From Streptomyces sp. NBC_00654 (GTDB lineage Bacteria; Actinomycetota; Actinomycetes; Streptomycetales; Streptomycetaceae), in assembly GCF_026341775.1 (NCBI RefSeq), contig NZ_JAPEOB010000005.1:62001-126000 (forward strand): a stretch of 64,000 nucleotides of DNA, in the 5' to 3' direction. Every line of letters begins with the position of its first letter. The stretch's first letter is position 1. Both the position numbers and the translations under genes were made by a program. This document shows positions 53,600-62,872 of the stretch, in pieces. The notes beneath the pieces are model-generated. The model saw only the letters and a list, made by a program, of their open reading frames with translations, did not search any database and was not told the origin of the DNA.

Positions 53600-54342
53600 G
53601 AGGAAGCCGTTCCTTCTGCCGCCGCCTTCGTACCGGCAACTCCGGTGCCCGATCCTGTCTGGCCCGGAACTGAAGGCGACGGGGCACGGAACTGGGCGGC
53701 CTGCAGCTCGTAGGCGTCGCGGAAGGCTCCGGTGCCGGTGGTCGGGTCCATCAGATCGGCGAAGGTGCCGTGTTCGGCGACGCGGCCTTCGTCCAGGACG
53801 TAGATGTAGTCGGCGTCGCGGACGCTGTGCAGGCGGTGGGTGATCAGGATGGTGGTCTGTCCCTCGCCGGACAGCCGGTGGATCTGGTCGAAGACCCGCT
53901 GCTCCGCGGCGGGATCCAGTGCGCTGGTCGGCTCGTCGACGATCAGAACCTGGCCCATGCGGTGACGGGCCCGGGCCAGTCCCACCGTCTGCCACATCCC
54001 GCCAGAGATCTCGTGCCCGCCCTTGTACCCGCGCGCGAGGAGGGTGTCCAGCCCCCAGGGCAGGGAGGCGATGACCTTGTCGGCCCCGGCGTACGCGGCG
54101 GCCGGGGCGAGGGCTGCGTCGTCCATCGGCGCTACGGGGCGTCCGGCCCCGATGTTCACCCGGGCGGTGAACGGCCACCGGTAGAAGTCCTGGGCGACCA
54201 TCGCCACCCGGTCGAAGACCTGGGCGCGATCAGCGTCGGAGGTGGCTACGCCGCCCCACAGAACGTGCCCGCTGTCGGGGATCCGCAGCCCGCACAGCAG
54301 CTTCACCAGGGTCGACTTGCCGCTTCCATTGTGGCCGACTAG
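53596..54342 (-). pseudogene. ABC transporter 3' part (split by IS5)
   Basis: ATPase half of an exporter. The homologous part starts LVGHNGSGKSTLVKLLCGLR with Walker A, continues VAMVAQDFYRWPFTARVNIG (Q-loop), the signature ISGGMWQTVGLARA, Walker B VLIVDEPTSALD and the H-loop ITHRLHSV. The frame upstream of 54342 belongs to the IS. Joining 54342 to 55443 with a single CTAG restores GKTVALVGHNGSGKS exactly, so the intact gene would encode 674 aa (TMD plus NBD). Confidence 0.9.
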
Positions 54343-55438
54343 GGCGCGTATCGAGTCGTGATCAATTTGCGGGAAGCGCCCTCGCGGCGGGGCCTGGACC
54401 GGTAGTTCTTCTTGTGTGACGCGAGTGCAACTGACTGACAGGGAATGGGAGTTCATCGAGCTGTACCTGCCGATCGGCGAGTACGGCCCCTACCCCGAGC
54501 GGCTGCGGCAGCAGTTCGAGGGCGTGATCTGGCGGTTCAAGACCGGCGGGCAGTGGCGGGAGATGCCGCAGGAGTTCGGCGCCTGGTCCACTGTGCACAA
54601 CCGCTTCCGGCAGTGGCGTGACGCGGGCGTCTTCGAGGCCCTGCTGGAGGGCCTGATCGCGGAAGCAGCGAAGCGGGGTGAGGTGGACCTGTCCCTGGTC
54701 AGTGTCGACTCCACCACCGCGCGTGCTCACCACGACGCCGCCGGGATGCACCTGGACCAAGACGTCCTCACCGCCCTGGAGAAGGCCGCGGCTGAGGAGG
54801 AGAAGGCCAGGTCAAAAGGGGCGGCTCCGAAGAACAAAACGGGCAGGATGCCGAAGCAGATCCCGGGCGGGAGGAGCGGCGACGTGTCCGGCGCCGACGC
54901 AGACTCCGCCTGAAGGCCGCCCTCCTGGGACGTTCCAGGGGCGGGCAGACCAGCAAGGTCCACCTCGCCGCCGACCGCAAGTGCCGCCCGCTGGCGTTCG
55001 TCCTGACCGCGGGCCAGGCCGCGGACAGCCCCCAGTTCATCCCCGTGCTGAAGAAGATCCGCGTCCGTCTGCCGGTCGGCCGCCCACGCACCCGCCCGGA
55101 CGCGGTCGCCGGGGACAAGGCCTACTCGTCCCGCGGCAACCGGGCCAACCTGCGCAAACGCCACATCAAGGCAGTCATCCCCGAGAAGAAGGACCAGGCC
55201 GCCAACCGGAAGAAGAAGGGCTCCGGGGGCGGCCGGCCCGTCAGCCACGACGCCGACCTGTACAAGGAGAGGAACACCGTCGAGCGTCTGATCAACAAGC
55301 TCAAGGCCTGGCGAGGCATCGCCACCCGGTACGACAAGACCCCGGACAGCTACCTCGCCGGCCTCCACCTGCGCGCCTCGATGATCTGGCTCAAAGACCT
55401 CACGAGAACCACCCCTTGATCACGACTCGATACGCGCC
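54343..55438 (+). mobile_element. IS5-family element in ABC transporter gene
   Basis: The ends are a perfect 23-bp inverted repeat beginning GGGCGCGTATCGAGTCGTGA at 54343 and its complement at 55438. The target CTAG is present at both flanks (54339-54342 and 55439-55442). The element is 1,096 bp. Its perfect ends and intact frames suggest recent insertion. Confidence 0.93.
54416..55419 (+). CDS. IS5-family transposase made by -1 frameshift
   Basis: Two overlapping frames. The first (54416-54913) reads MTRVQLTDREWEFIELYLPI, TGGQWREMPQEFGAWSTVHN and VSVDSTTARAHHDAAG with the first Asp. The second, in the -1 frame, reads GGQTSKVHLAADRKCRPLAF, AGDKAYSSRGNRANLRKR with the second Asp, and ERNTVERLINKLKAWRGIAT with the Glu. 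The shift should occur in about 54800-54911. Programmed frameshifting is common in this group, so the enzyme is probably functional. Confidence 0.85.
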
Positions 55439-55442
55439 CTAG

Positions 55443-56720
55443 GGCCACCGTCTTCCCACGAGGAACGACGAGGTCGACCTCGTCCAGCGAGGGAGTGTCG
55501 GAACCGGGGTAGGTGAAGGTGACCTTCTCGAAACGGATCTCCTCGACCGTCTCCGGAAGATCCCGCCCGCCGGTAGGGATGGCGCGCCGTGCCGCCTCCT
55601 CACACAGGGTCTCCAGGTCGGCAACGAACAGGGCCTCGCCCTGCACGTCGGTGACGCGCCCCACGAGACCGGTAATGCTCGCTGCCCCGGTGCGGATCGC
55701 GAACACGGCTGTCCCGGCGACCGCGAGCGCCATCTGCCCCTGCCACAGCAGCAGTCCCAGCGCGGCGTAGGTCATCAGCGTCGCCAGCCCCGCCGCGGCG
55801 TCGGCGCCCAGAGTGATGCGCACCCCGATCTTCGCCAGCCGAGTCTGCTCCCGCTCACTGGTGAGGGCCATGCCCCGGAAGTGCTTGAGCAGGAACGGCC
55901 CGACATCGTGGACACGGATCTCCCCGGCCGCCTGCTCGTCGACCAGCAAGCGGCTGATCAGCTGGGAGGCGCGTACGTGCTGAATGAACCGGTGATAGCT
56001 CGTATACCGGTGGCGGGTCGTCGTCAGGGCGCTCCACGCCCGGGGTGCCGCCATCGCGATCAGCAGCGGCAAAAGCGCCCAGTGCAGCACGGTCAGCACG
56101 CCGGCCGCCGCGATCAGGGAGATCGCCGCGGTGACCACCGCTGCGCAGTACCCCAGCATCCTCCGCGCCGAATCGGCACCGTACTGCGCGGAGTCCATCA
56201 GCCGGTGGAAGTCGTCGTCCTCCACCGCCTCCAGTTCCACCCGCGCCACCAGGGCCAAGTACCGCTTTGTCGCGACCCGCTGGGTCTTCGGCTCCAGGAT
56301 CCCGATGGCGGCCCCCGACACCGAGGTGAGCACCGACCCGATGACCGCGAGCAGCCCCACCACGACCATCGACGGCAGCGCCGAGCGCAGCCGCTCCTCC
56401 ATGGCCCCTTCGGAGAGGAGCTCGACCAGCAAGGCGTTCACCACGACCAGGGTGGCCGCTTGCGCGACACCCCGCCCGACCTCGCTGAACGCCACCGTGT
56501 ACAGCGCCCGCCGATCAGCCTGATGCGCGAGCCGGACCGCCACGGTGATCTGCCGGGGCAGGGAGAGCGCCATCGCCTTCAGGCTCAGCTTCAGCCAGGC
56601 GTAGTGGTGCTGGCTCCAGCCCGCGTCGTAGGCGAGCTCGCCGCCGAACAACAGCTTCTCGGAGGCTGACAGGTGCGCCTCGTCCGATGCGTCCGCGCCA
56701 TCCTCGGGTGAGTCCTTCAT
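55443..56720 (-). pseudogene. ABC transporter 5' part (split by IS5)
   Basis: Membrane-domain half of the exporter. ATG 56720 gives MKDSPEDGADASDEAHLSAS; six membrane helices follow (e.g. AATLVVVNALLVELL; MVVVGLLAVIGSVLTS; ISLIAAAGVLTVLHWALLPL; LMTYAALGLLLWQGQMALAV), then the start of the ATPase domain (IRFEKVTFTYPGSDTPSLDE) up to RGKTVAL at 55443. After that the frame enters the IS. The fold is a half-size exporter that would work as a dimer. The start overlaps the stop of a small upstream frame (ATGA). Confidence 0.88.
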
Positions 56721-56872
56721 GCACTCACCACCGCTGGAGCGAGACTTTGAAGATCCGGCAGCGTTCGTCGGACGAGCTGCCGGAACGAGGGCACGCAGGC
56801 GATGACCGCGTCGCGATCGCGAGCCTTTTGCCCGCGCGGGATGGTCCTGCGGCGTGAGCCGGTAGGCGTCAA
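56717..56872 (-). CDS. Possible 51-aa peptide coupled to ABC gene
   Basis: TTG 56872 has GAAAGGGG five bases upstream, and the stop overlaps the ABC ATG (ATGA), like the other junctions of this operon. The product is basic at the N-terminus (TPTGSRRRTIPRGQKARDRD) and hydrophobic at the C-terminus (AVIACVPSFRQLVRRTLPDL, then QSLAPAVVSA). It could be a leader or precursor peptide for the methyltransferase/exporter set, but it has no FxLD motif and homology is unknown. Confidence 0.4.
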   Translation of the reverse strand: MTPTGSRRRTIPRGQKARDRDAVIACVPSFRQLVRRTLPDLQSLAPAVVSA

Positions 56873-57437
56873 CGTCGCCCCTTTCGTGAGGTGTTGGGGA
56901 TTGCCCGGTCCAACGAGAACGGACAGAGTTCGAGCACACGCCTTTCAGCCGAACCTCGAACCCCTGTTCTCCGGGGCCGACGGGCGGTGTGTGATCCACG
57001 GCCCCGCCCACCGACCGGAAGGGCCGGCCGCGATCTTGGCCGAAAAGAGCGATCTGTTGTTCCCTGCGGGCAGCGCGGGGCGATTCGAGAGAGGAAGCGG
57101 TGGCGGAGGGCTCTTGCAGCAGAGGCTGGTGGCGTCGCCCGGAATGAGGGCGGCGGCGGGCTGGCACATCTGTCCGGACGGAGCCGGCATCCGCTCGGCG
57201 TGGTCCTGCGCGGCACCCAGAAGTCACGCACCCCGACAGGCAACGCAGCCCGTGGGGTGGGTACTTGCAGTGAGAGCCGATGCTCCGGGCTTGCGTGACG
57301 GCACGGACCCGCCGCCCCGCCCGAGCCCCTGCCCGGCTTGTAGAGTGCGACCTTCCCTGTACGCCAGGAACACCTGCTGGAGCTCACTGTGCACCTGCTC
57401 GCTGCCTGTACCCGCTCGGCTGTAAGGGAGGTGGCCC
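56873..57437. other. Divergent promoter region
   Basis: About 565 bases between the minus-strand transporter operon and the plus-strand Nudix genes. No intact gene is seen. Promoters for both directions should lie here. Frames on both strands are incidental. Confidence 0.45.
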
Positions 57438-57998
57438 GTGGCGATCACTGACGCCGTCATCTCGCAGACCCTGGCCACGTACCTGGAGCGATACCCGGAC
57501 GAGACCGAGGCACTGTCTGCGCCGCTGCGGATACTCGCGGGCGGCAGTGGCTTCGCCTCGCGGCGCAACTTCCCGATGCACGTGACGGTGGGCGCGCTCC
57601 TGGTCCGTCGCGGCCTCGAGATCCTGCTGATCGAGCACCGGGCGTACGGGATCACCTTGCAGCCGGGCGGACATCTCGAGCCCACCGACGCGACGCTGGT
57701 TGACGCGGCCGTGCGCGAGCTCGCCGAGGAGACCGGACTCGACCCGGCGGGAGTGACCCTGGCGGATCCAGTGCCCGCGTACGTCGAGTACGGGCGCGTC
57801 CCGGCGCGCCCCGAGAAGGGCGAGCCGGATCACTTCCACCTCGACCTGGGGTACGCGTTCACGACGGACCGCGCGGACGTGGGGCAGATCCAGGAAGCGG
57901 AGGTGACCGGTGCCGCGTGGGTCCCGCTCGCAGATGCCGAACGGCTGGTCGGCCCGCGCATCGCCCGTGCGGTGAGCCGGACCGCCCGCGTCGGCTGA
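57438..57998 (+). CDS. Nudix hydrolase
   Basis: Product of 186 aa; GTG 57438 is preceded by a strong AAGGAGG. The Nudix box GGHLEPTDATLVDAAVRELA EETGL is at about residues 77-101. The N-terminal helix SQTLATYLERYPDETEALSA and the HVTVGALLVRRG strand match the first domain of the triple-Nudix protein, so the two are paralogues. Substrate unknown; a pyrophosphate-linked nucleoside is likely. Confidence 0.9.
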   Translation: MAITDAVISQTLATYLERYPDETEALSAPLRILAGGSGFASRRNFPMHVTVGALLVRRGLEILLIEHRAYGITLQPGGHLEPTDATLVDAAVRELAEETGLDPAGVTLADPVPAYVEYGRVPARPEKGEPDHFHLDLGYAFTTDRADVGQIQEAEVTGAAWVPLADAERLVGPRIARAVSRTARVG

Positions 57999-58083
57999 CG
58001 CAGCGCCGGAGACCTCGGGCCCGGCCGTGCCACGGATGCGGCTGCATTCCCGGACCGCCACTTCCCCCCCCCGGAGCGAGTCG

Positions 58084-58605
58084 ATGAAGACCTGCGACAA
58101 CACCTCGGTCGGAATCGTCATCACCGATCACCAAGGCCGTTACCTGGTATTCGACCGTGCCACCCTCCCGCATGGCACAGCCCCTGCCGCGGGCCACATC
58201 GACGACCATGGAAGTCCCGAGGACGCGGCCCGCGCCGAGGTCGAGGAAGAACTCGGCTTGTCCGTCACCGGCCTTACCCGCATCACCGGCGGCTGGCGAG
58301 AGAACCGATGCCGCCGGTTGCCCGGCGCACGCGGCACTGGCCACGACTGGACCGTCTTCCACGCCGCCGTCACCGGCGAGCTCGTCCCGAGCGCCCGCGA
58401 GACGAAGAACGTCCGCTGGATCGACTCCGACGCCCTGCAGGAGCTGACGGACCGGACGGTCGTCCATGCCCAGGGACGTATGAGCGGGGCCGAGTTCGAG
58501 GCCGCGCCGGGCATCGAGCCAGTGTGGATCCAGTGGTTCGTCGACGTCGCCGCGATTCACATCAGCCCCGACGACCTGCTGCGGGTGGAAAAGCTCACCC
58601 GGTGA
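58084..58605 (+). CDS. Nudix hydrolase, second copy type
   Basis: Product of 173 aa from ATG 58084 behind GGAGCGAG. It starts MKTCDNTSVGIVITDHQGRY LVFDRA and has a Nudix box GHIDDHGSPEDAARAEVEEE LGL, in which the usual Arg-Glu pair reads Ala-Glu but the metal-binding Glu residues are kept. A C-terminal helix region (EPVWIQWFVDVAAIHISPDD) is specific to this subgroup. It lies 85 bases after the previous Nudix gene, probably one operon. Confidence 0.85.
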   Translation: MKTCDNTSVGIVITDHQGRYLVFDRATLPHGTAPAAGHIDDHGSPEDAARAEVEEELGLSVTGLTRITGGWRENRCRRLPGARGTGHDWTVFHAAVTGELVPSARETKNVRWIDSDALQELTDRTVVHAQGRMSGAEFEAAPGIEPVWIQWFVDVAAIHISPDDLLRVEKLTR

Positions 58606-58753
58606 CCGCCGCGCGCTCTCACCCTGAGCTCGGCGCGTCGGCCACCGCGGCCCCGATCGAGTCCTCCGGCTACAGCAAAGAGGAGAAGAAGCCTGAGTTC
58701 GCTGGCCGGGATCGCGACGTACGTGAACCACGACGACCGTCGCTGTCATCCAC

Positions 58754-59860
58754 TCAGCGAAGAGCCTCACGTAGAACCTCCTCCATGGCAGGGAGCCGGT
58801 CGAGCAGCGCCAGAGCCGCTTTGTGGCGCACCTGTCCGTATGCCTCAAGTGCGGCATCGACGAGGTGCGGTCGTTCCACCGGCACCGACAGCGGAAAGGC
58901 CGAACAGAGCATCGCGGCACAGCCAACGCGAAGCGAGAACAAGAGGTCGTCCGCGGACGCCTTCGGGTTGGCCTCCCGGTAGGCCAGGGTGAGATCGGTG
59001 TAGCCGGCGAGCCAGTCCGTTGCACTGCTGTCCAGCACGCTCTTAGGGTCACAACCAAGACGTGCGATCTCCCAGGCCAGGTACCCGGTCGCGGGCGGAC
59101 GGAAGTCCACGATCGCGGCCACTTCGGTGTCTTTGAACAGAACGTTGGGGCCGGCCGTGTCGCCGTGCAGGATCTGGACGGTGAGCTGCGGGAGCGAAGC
59201 GAGTGTCTTCTCGACGCCCGCCATGATGGCTTGCCGTTCCCGCGTCGCCCGCAGTGCCCACGCCTCGAACTTCCCGAGCCTGGGCTTGTGCTGGTAGGCA
59301 TGGATGAGGCGGTTGAACCGATCCCGTGAGGCGCCCACGTCGCACACCGCGGCTCCCGGAGCCTGGCTGGGTGCGGCGGCGGGGTACGTAGCGAGCCGGC
59401 TGTGCAGTCGGCCCATCGCCGTGCCCGCCGACGCCCACCGTGCACCGGCCAGTGTTCCCTCGGCAGTCTCGGTGTGCGTCACGTACGACCACAGGGACAT
59501 CGGCACGTGGCCGTGGGTGGCGATGAGCTGGTGATCGCGGCTGCGGGTTGCCCGCGCTGTCGCGACCCTTCCGTCGGCGGCGTACTCCGACAGTTCGATG
59601 GATGCCAGCTCCAGCTCCAGGGCCCGGAGTTCTCGGGTGCGGTAGACCTTGGCGAAGTGCCGCTGGCCACTCTGGTCTACGACCGCGAAGTTGTCCGTCG
59701 CGGTGCCTTCCGGAATGCGCTTGATGCCGGCCGGCAGGAGCCCGTACGCGAGCTCCAGCGTGGCGGCGAGGGCCGCCACCTGCTCCTCCTCCACGGCAGG
59801 GTCAGGTGGCGAGGAGGTGGGAGCGGGGGTGGTGGCGGGCTGGCGGGATGCGGTGGACAT
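58754..59860 (-). CDS. Phosphotransferase (APH/choline-kinase fold)
   Basis: Product of 368 aa from ATG 59860 (GAGGAG three bases upstream); the longer frame is not coding. The N-lobe has the ATP-binding region IPEGTATDNFAVVDQSGQRH FAKVY; the catalytic loop is LHGDTAGPNVLF and the metal site IVDFRPP. The C-terminal part is helical. The substrate may be a sugar, amino alcohol, nucleoside or antibiotic. A related but truncated domain is fused to Nudix at 47540. Confidence 0.85.
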   Translation of the reverse strand: MSTASRQPATTPAPTSSPPDPAVEEEQVAALAATLELAYGLLPAGIKRIPEGTATDNFAVVDQSGQRHFAKVYRTRELRALELELASIELSEYAADGRVATARATRSRDHQLIATHGHVPMSLWSYVTHTETAEGTLAGARWASAGTAMGRLHSRLATYPAAAPSQAPGAAVCDVGASRDRFNRLIHAYQHKPRLGKFEAWALRATRERQAIMAGVEKTLASLPQLTVQILHGDTAGPNVLFKDTEVAAIVDFRPPATGYLAWEIARLGCDPKSVLDSSATDWLAGYTDLTLAYREANPKASADDLLFSLRVGCAAMLCSAFPLSVPVERPHLVDAALEAYGQVRHKAALALLDRLPAMEEVLREALR

Positions 59861-60387
59861 GGTCTCCTCGTCGGGGCACAGAAGTATGGGTCGGGGTCTG
59901 AGCCGGCAGCAGTTGTCGGGGGGCATGTGGCAGATCACGGCCCCGGGGCCTCGGGCGCTCAGCCGGGGCAGGGCTGCGCCGACGCGGAGGCGCCGCAAGC
60001 CCGCAGGCCCGGTGCCGGGCACGGCGTCAATGGGGTCATCCGGTTACATCTCCCTCGTTCGGGTTTCGGCGCGCGTTCGAGTCCGTGCCGGCCCCGCCCG
60101 TCGGGCCGACCAGTACGGCACCGCGGCGTCGCTGTCTGCTGAGTCGCTGATGCAGGCAGGGAAGCCGACATCCGGCAGCGCATGCGCGTGGCGATGGCGG
60201 CAGGTTCGGCACCACGTGGTCTGGGGGCAGGCCCGACCTGCGGGTGCCGCGGCCCCAGGCGGTGAGCCCTCTCGCATAGAGTGCGGGCGCGCGGGTGCCC
60301 CTGCCGTTTCCCGCCGGGGGAGCTCGGGAGCCTACGTCCCTTGGCTCAGCAGGCATCCGTCGGACCGTTCCACCAGGAGGAATCACA
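59861..60387. other. Divergent promoter region
   Basis: About 525 bases between the kinase gene (minus) and the next gene (plus). No intact gene or strong repeat is seen; promoters for both directions are expected. Confidence 0.45.
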
Positions 60388-60786
60388 GTGTCATCCCCGC
60401 AGGTCATCACCCCCGTGGAAATGCTCGCCGATGCGAAGAGGCAGCTGGGTTTCCCCAGCATCGTCGCCATCTGCGGCTCCACGCGCTTCATGGCCGAGAT
60501 GGCGGAGGCAGAGCTGCGGGAGACGTACGCAGAGCCCAGGGGAGGCATCGTCGTCAAGCCCGGTTGCGACCTGAAGACGCCTCACCCCCTGTGGTCCGAC
60601 CCCGTTGAGGCCGAGGCCCTGAAAGACCGCCTTGACGAACTGCACCGGTCGAAGATCCTGCTGGCTGATGAGGTGCTCGTGGTCGGCGACTACATCGGAG
60701 ACAGCACCCGGGCCGAGATCGCCTACGCCCGCTCCTTGGGCAAGCCCGTGCGGTTCACGCACCCCGACGTTGACCCCGACGCCTGA
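60388..60786 (+). CDS. Nucleoside 2-deoxyribosyltransferase-like protein
   Basis: Product of 132 aa; GTG 60388 follows AGGAGGAATCACA. It reads PSIVAICGSTRFMAEMAEAE, then LADEVLVVGDYIGDSTRAEI AYARSLGKPV, the fold of nucleoside 2-deoxyribosyltransferase-like and related proteins that bind nucleotides. The D-S-T-R-A-E-I motif could supply the catalytic Glu. A role in nucleoside metabolism would fit with the Nudix and kinase neighbours. Confidence 0.75.
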   Translation: MSSPQVITPVEMLADAKRQLGFPSIVAICGSTRFMAEMAEAELRETYAEPRGGIVVKPGCDLKTPHPLWSDPVEAEALKDRLDELHRSKILLADEVLVVGDYIGDSTRAEIAYARSLGKPVRFTHPDVDPDA

Positions 60787-60863
60787 GTACCCCTTCTCCA
60801 GCCCTGGGCGGATACCGCGTCGGGTGGGTTGACCGGCCGGATGGCGTGGTGGTGCGAGGAGGC

Positions 60864-61865
60864 TCATGCGGTGGCCGATCGCATGGCGGCCGTGACAGCG
60901 GCCGCCAGCGGCTGCTGGTGGCTCATCAGGTAGAAGTGGTTGCCGTCGTACCGCTGGAGCCCGCGGAAGCGCGTGGTGGCCATCTGCCAGGAGAGCAGAC
61001 TCTCCTCGCTGGCCAGTTCGTCGCCGCTGCCCCCGAACACCGACAGCGGAACGGGCAGCGCCTCGGGGCTGCGCGGAGGTGTCCAGGTGTCCAGCAGCTT
61101 GAAGTCGTTGCGGAACACGGGGGCGAACGTGCTCCAGACGGATTCGTCGTCGAGCAGTTGAGGTGTGCTGCCGCCCACGTCTCGTAGCCAGCGGCGCAGT
61201 TCGCCGTCGGACATGAGGTGGGGGCGGACCTCGTCGGTTGCTGCTTCTCGCGGGATGCCGTAGGCGGACACCCCCACCCAGTCAGGGATCGGGCCCCCTT
61301 CGTGGTGCAGTCGGCGGGTGAGCTGGTAGGCCAGGAGCGCGCCCATGCTGTGCCCGAAGAACCCGAAAGGCCGGTCGAGCAGCGGAGCGATCGCGGTGTG
61401 GAAGTAGTCGACCAGCTGGTCGCAGTCGTCGATCAGCGGGAGCGCCTGCAGCTGACCCCGGCCGGGGGCCTCAAGGAGGCAGAGCTCCCAGTCCTCGGGG
61501 AAGTGCTGCGCCCAGCCCCGGTAGAGCAAGTGCGACCCACCGGCGTGGTGGAACAGGAACAGGCGCACCGCTGGATCGTTCAGGGTTCTCGGGCGGATGA
61601 GCGGGTGAGCCGCCGCCCTGGCGGGGAGCTGTGCAGTGAGGGCGGCGTGCAGTTCGGCGAGGGTGCTGGCCCCGCTGGTGAGCACGGTGTTCTCCGGGAC
61701 GTCGAACGCGTTGTCCACGCGGGTGGAGATCTCGAGCATCAGCAGCGAGTCGATGTCGAGCTGGTCGGTGAAGTGCGCCTGGTCGGCGACCTCGTCGGGT
61801 TCGATCTCCAGTACTCCGGCTATCAGGGAGCGGAGATCCTCGATGGTCACGGTCGCGCCGCTCAT
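60864..61865 (-). CDS. Acyl carrier protein fused to type II thioesterase
   Basis: Product of 333 aa; ATG 61865 overlaps the upstream stop (ATGA). Residues 1-85 are an ACP with the phosphopantetheine Ser40 in QLDIDSLLML. Residues about 95-333 are an alpha/beta-hydrolase thioesterase with RLFLFHHAGGSHLLYRGWAQ, nucleophile Ser173 in FFGHSMGALLAYQL, an Asp in GGSGDELASEE and the His in YDGNHFYLMS. It should carry and release, or proofread, an acyl chain. An ACP-TE in one chain after a ketosynthase pair is unusual for a type II system. Confidence 0.88.
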   Translation of the reverse strand: MSGATVTIEDLRSLIAGVLEIEPDEVADQAHFTDQLDIDSLLMLEISTRVDNAFDVPENTVLTSGASTLAELHAALTAQLPARAAAHPLIRPRTLNDPAVRLFLFHHAGGSHLLYRGWAQHFPEDWELCLLEAPGRGQLQALPLIDDCDQLVDYFHTAIAPLLDRPFGFFGHSMGALLAYQLTRRLHHEGGPIPDWVGVSAYGIPREAATDEVRPHLMSDGELRRWLRDVGGSTPQLLDDESVWSTFAPVFRNDFKLLDTWTPPRSPEALPVPLSVFGGSGDELASEESLLSWQMATTRFRGLQRYDGNHFYLMSHQQPLAAAVTAAMRSATA

Positions 61866-62872
61866 AGGTGTTCCCCCGGCTTCTGCGTGGATGGACGAGT
61901 GGTCGGTGGCGTGGTCAGGAACAGGGCTGCTGCCGCGTCGTGGTGCAGACCCCCGGCCGTGGCGACAATGTGCCCGGTGGCGCCCGTGTCCAGGTGGGCG
62001 GCCGCTGCTGCGCACTGGAGGACTCCCAGAGCCCCGGACAGGGGGCCCAGCTGGGCTTCCAGGTCGATTCGATGCGTGGCTCCGAGCAGCTTCGTCCCGG
62101 TGTTCGCCTCGTTTCCGAGCCACAGGTCGACGGGTTCCTCTCCCGCTGCACCGGCGGTGGCCAGCGCTTCGGCGAGATCGCGGGCCCGTGCGTAGCCGGC
62201 AATCGCGGCGCGCGGGCGGGCGCCACGGTCAGCGGCCGTGTCCGACGGTTCGAGGACGACGGCGACCGCCGCGTCAGTGGACCGCTCACCGAGCAGCTTC
62301 GCCGCCACATCGTTGGCCGGTTCGACCCCGACGACGAGGACCGCGGTGGCACGGTGGGCCGAGATGAGGTTCCGGGCCCAGGCGAGGGCGTCCAGACCGC
62401 TCGTGATGCCGTTGCAGACGGTGAGGTTGGGGCCGCGTAGCCCGTAGCGGATGGCCACCCAGCCGGCGACGACGTTGCTTGAGGTCTGAGGCAGGCTCAG
62501 CGGGCTGAGCCCTGTGACGCCTTCTTGGGTGATGGTGTCGGCGGCTTCACACACGCTGTCCGCATTGCCCAGGTTGGTGCTGACCACGACGGCGGTCGAG
62601 TCAGCCGCACCCGTGAACGCGCCTTCGGCGTCCAGAAGGGCGGCGTCGCGGAGGGCGGACTCGGCGGCTCGCAGAGCGAGGCGGGACGCACGGTCCTTGT
62701 GGCGCATCTCGCGCCCGCGGAGCCCGGTCACGAGGTCAAAACCGCCCTCGCCGGGCAGCGGTCCGAGGAGGTCGCCGTACGCCGCGACACCGGGCACCGC
62801 CAGTCCGATGCCAGTGACGACGACCTCCCGGGCATGCGGGACGCTCATCCGTGCGCCACTCGTCGAGCTCAT
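61862..62872 (-). CDS. Ketosynthase-like protein without catalytic Cys
   Basis: Product of 336 aa; ATG 62872 overlaps the stop of the upstream ketosynthase remnant (ATGA). It has the thiolase-fold KS pattern VVVTGIGLAVPGVAAYGDLL, VVVSTNLGNADSVCEAADTI and GLDALAWARNLISAHRATAV, but the active-site region reads TVCNGITSGLDAL: aligned on GLDALA, Ile156 takes the place of Cys (or of Gln in chain-length factors). The usual His motifs are not recognisable (NEANTGTKLLG). It is best read as a chain-length-factor-like partner of the truncated ketosynthase. Confidence 0.8.
   Translation of the reverse strand: MSSTSGARMSVPHAREVVVTGIGLAVPGVAAYGDLLGPLPGEGGFDLVTGLRGREMRHKDRASRLALRAAESALRDAALLDAEGAFTGAADSTAVVVSTNLGNADSVCEAADTITQEGVTGLSPLSLPQTSSNVVAGWVAIRYGLRGPNLTVCNGITSGLDALAWARNLISAHRATAVLVVGVEPANDVAAKLLGERSTDAAVAVVLEPSDTAADRGARPRAAIAGYARARDLAEALATAGAAGEEPVDLWLGNEANTGTKLLGATHRIDLEAQLGPLSGALGVLQCAAAAAHLDTGATGHIVATAGGLHHDAAAALFLTTPPTTRPSTQKPGEHL

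Noticed and set aside
56873..57437. Search for an FxLD-type precursor peptide gene near the methyltransferase operon
   Set aside because: No frame with an F-x-L-D motif and a Cys/Ser/Thr-rich core was found on either strand by reading; only the 51-aa candidate at 56717-56872 remains.
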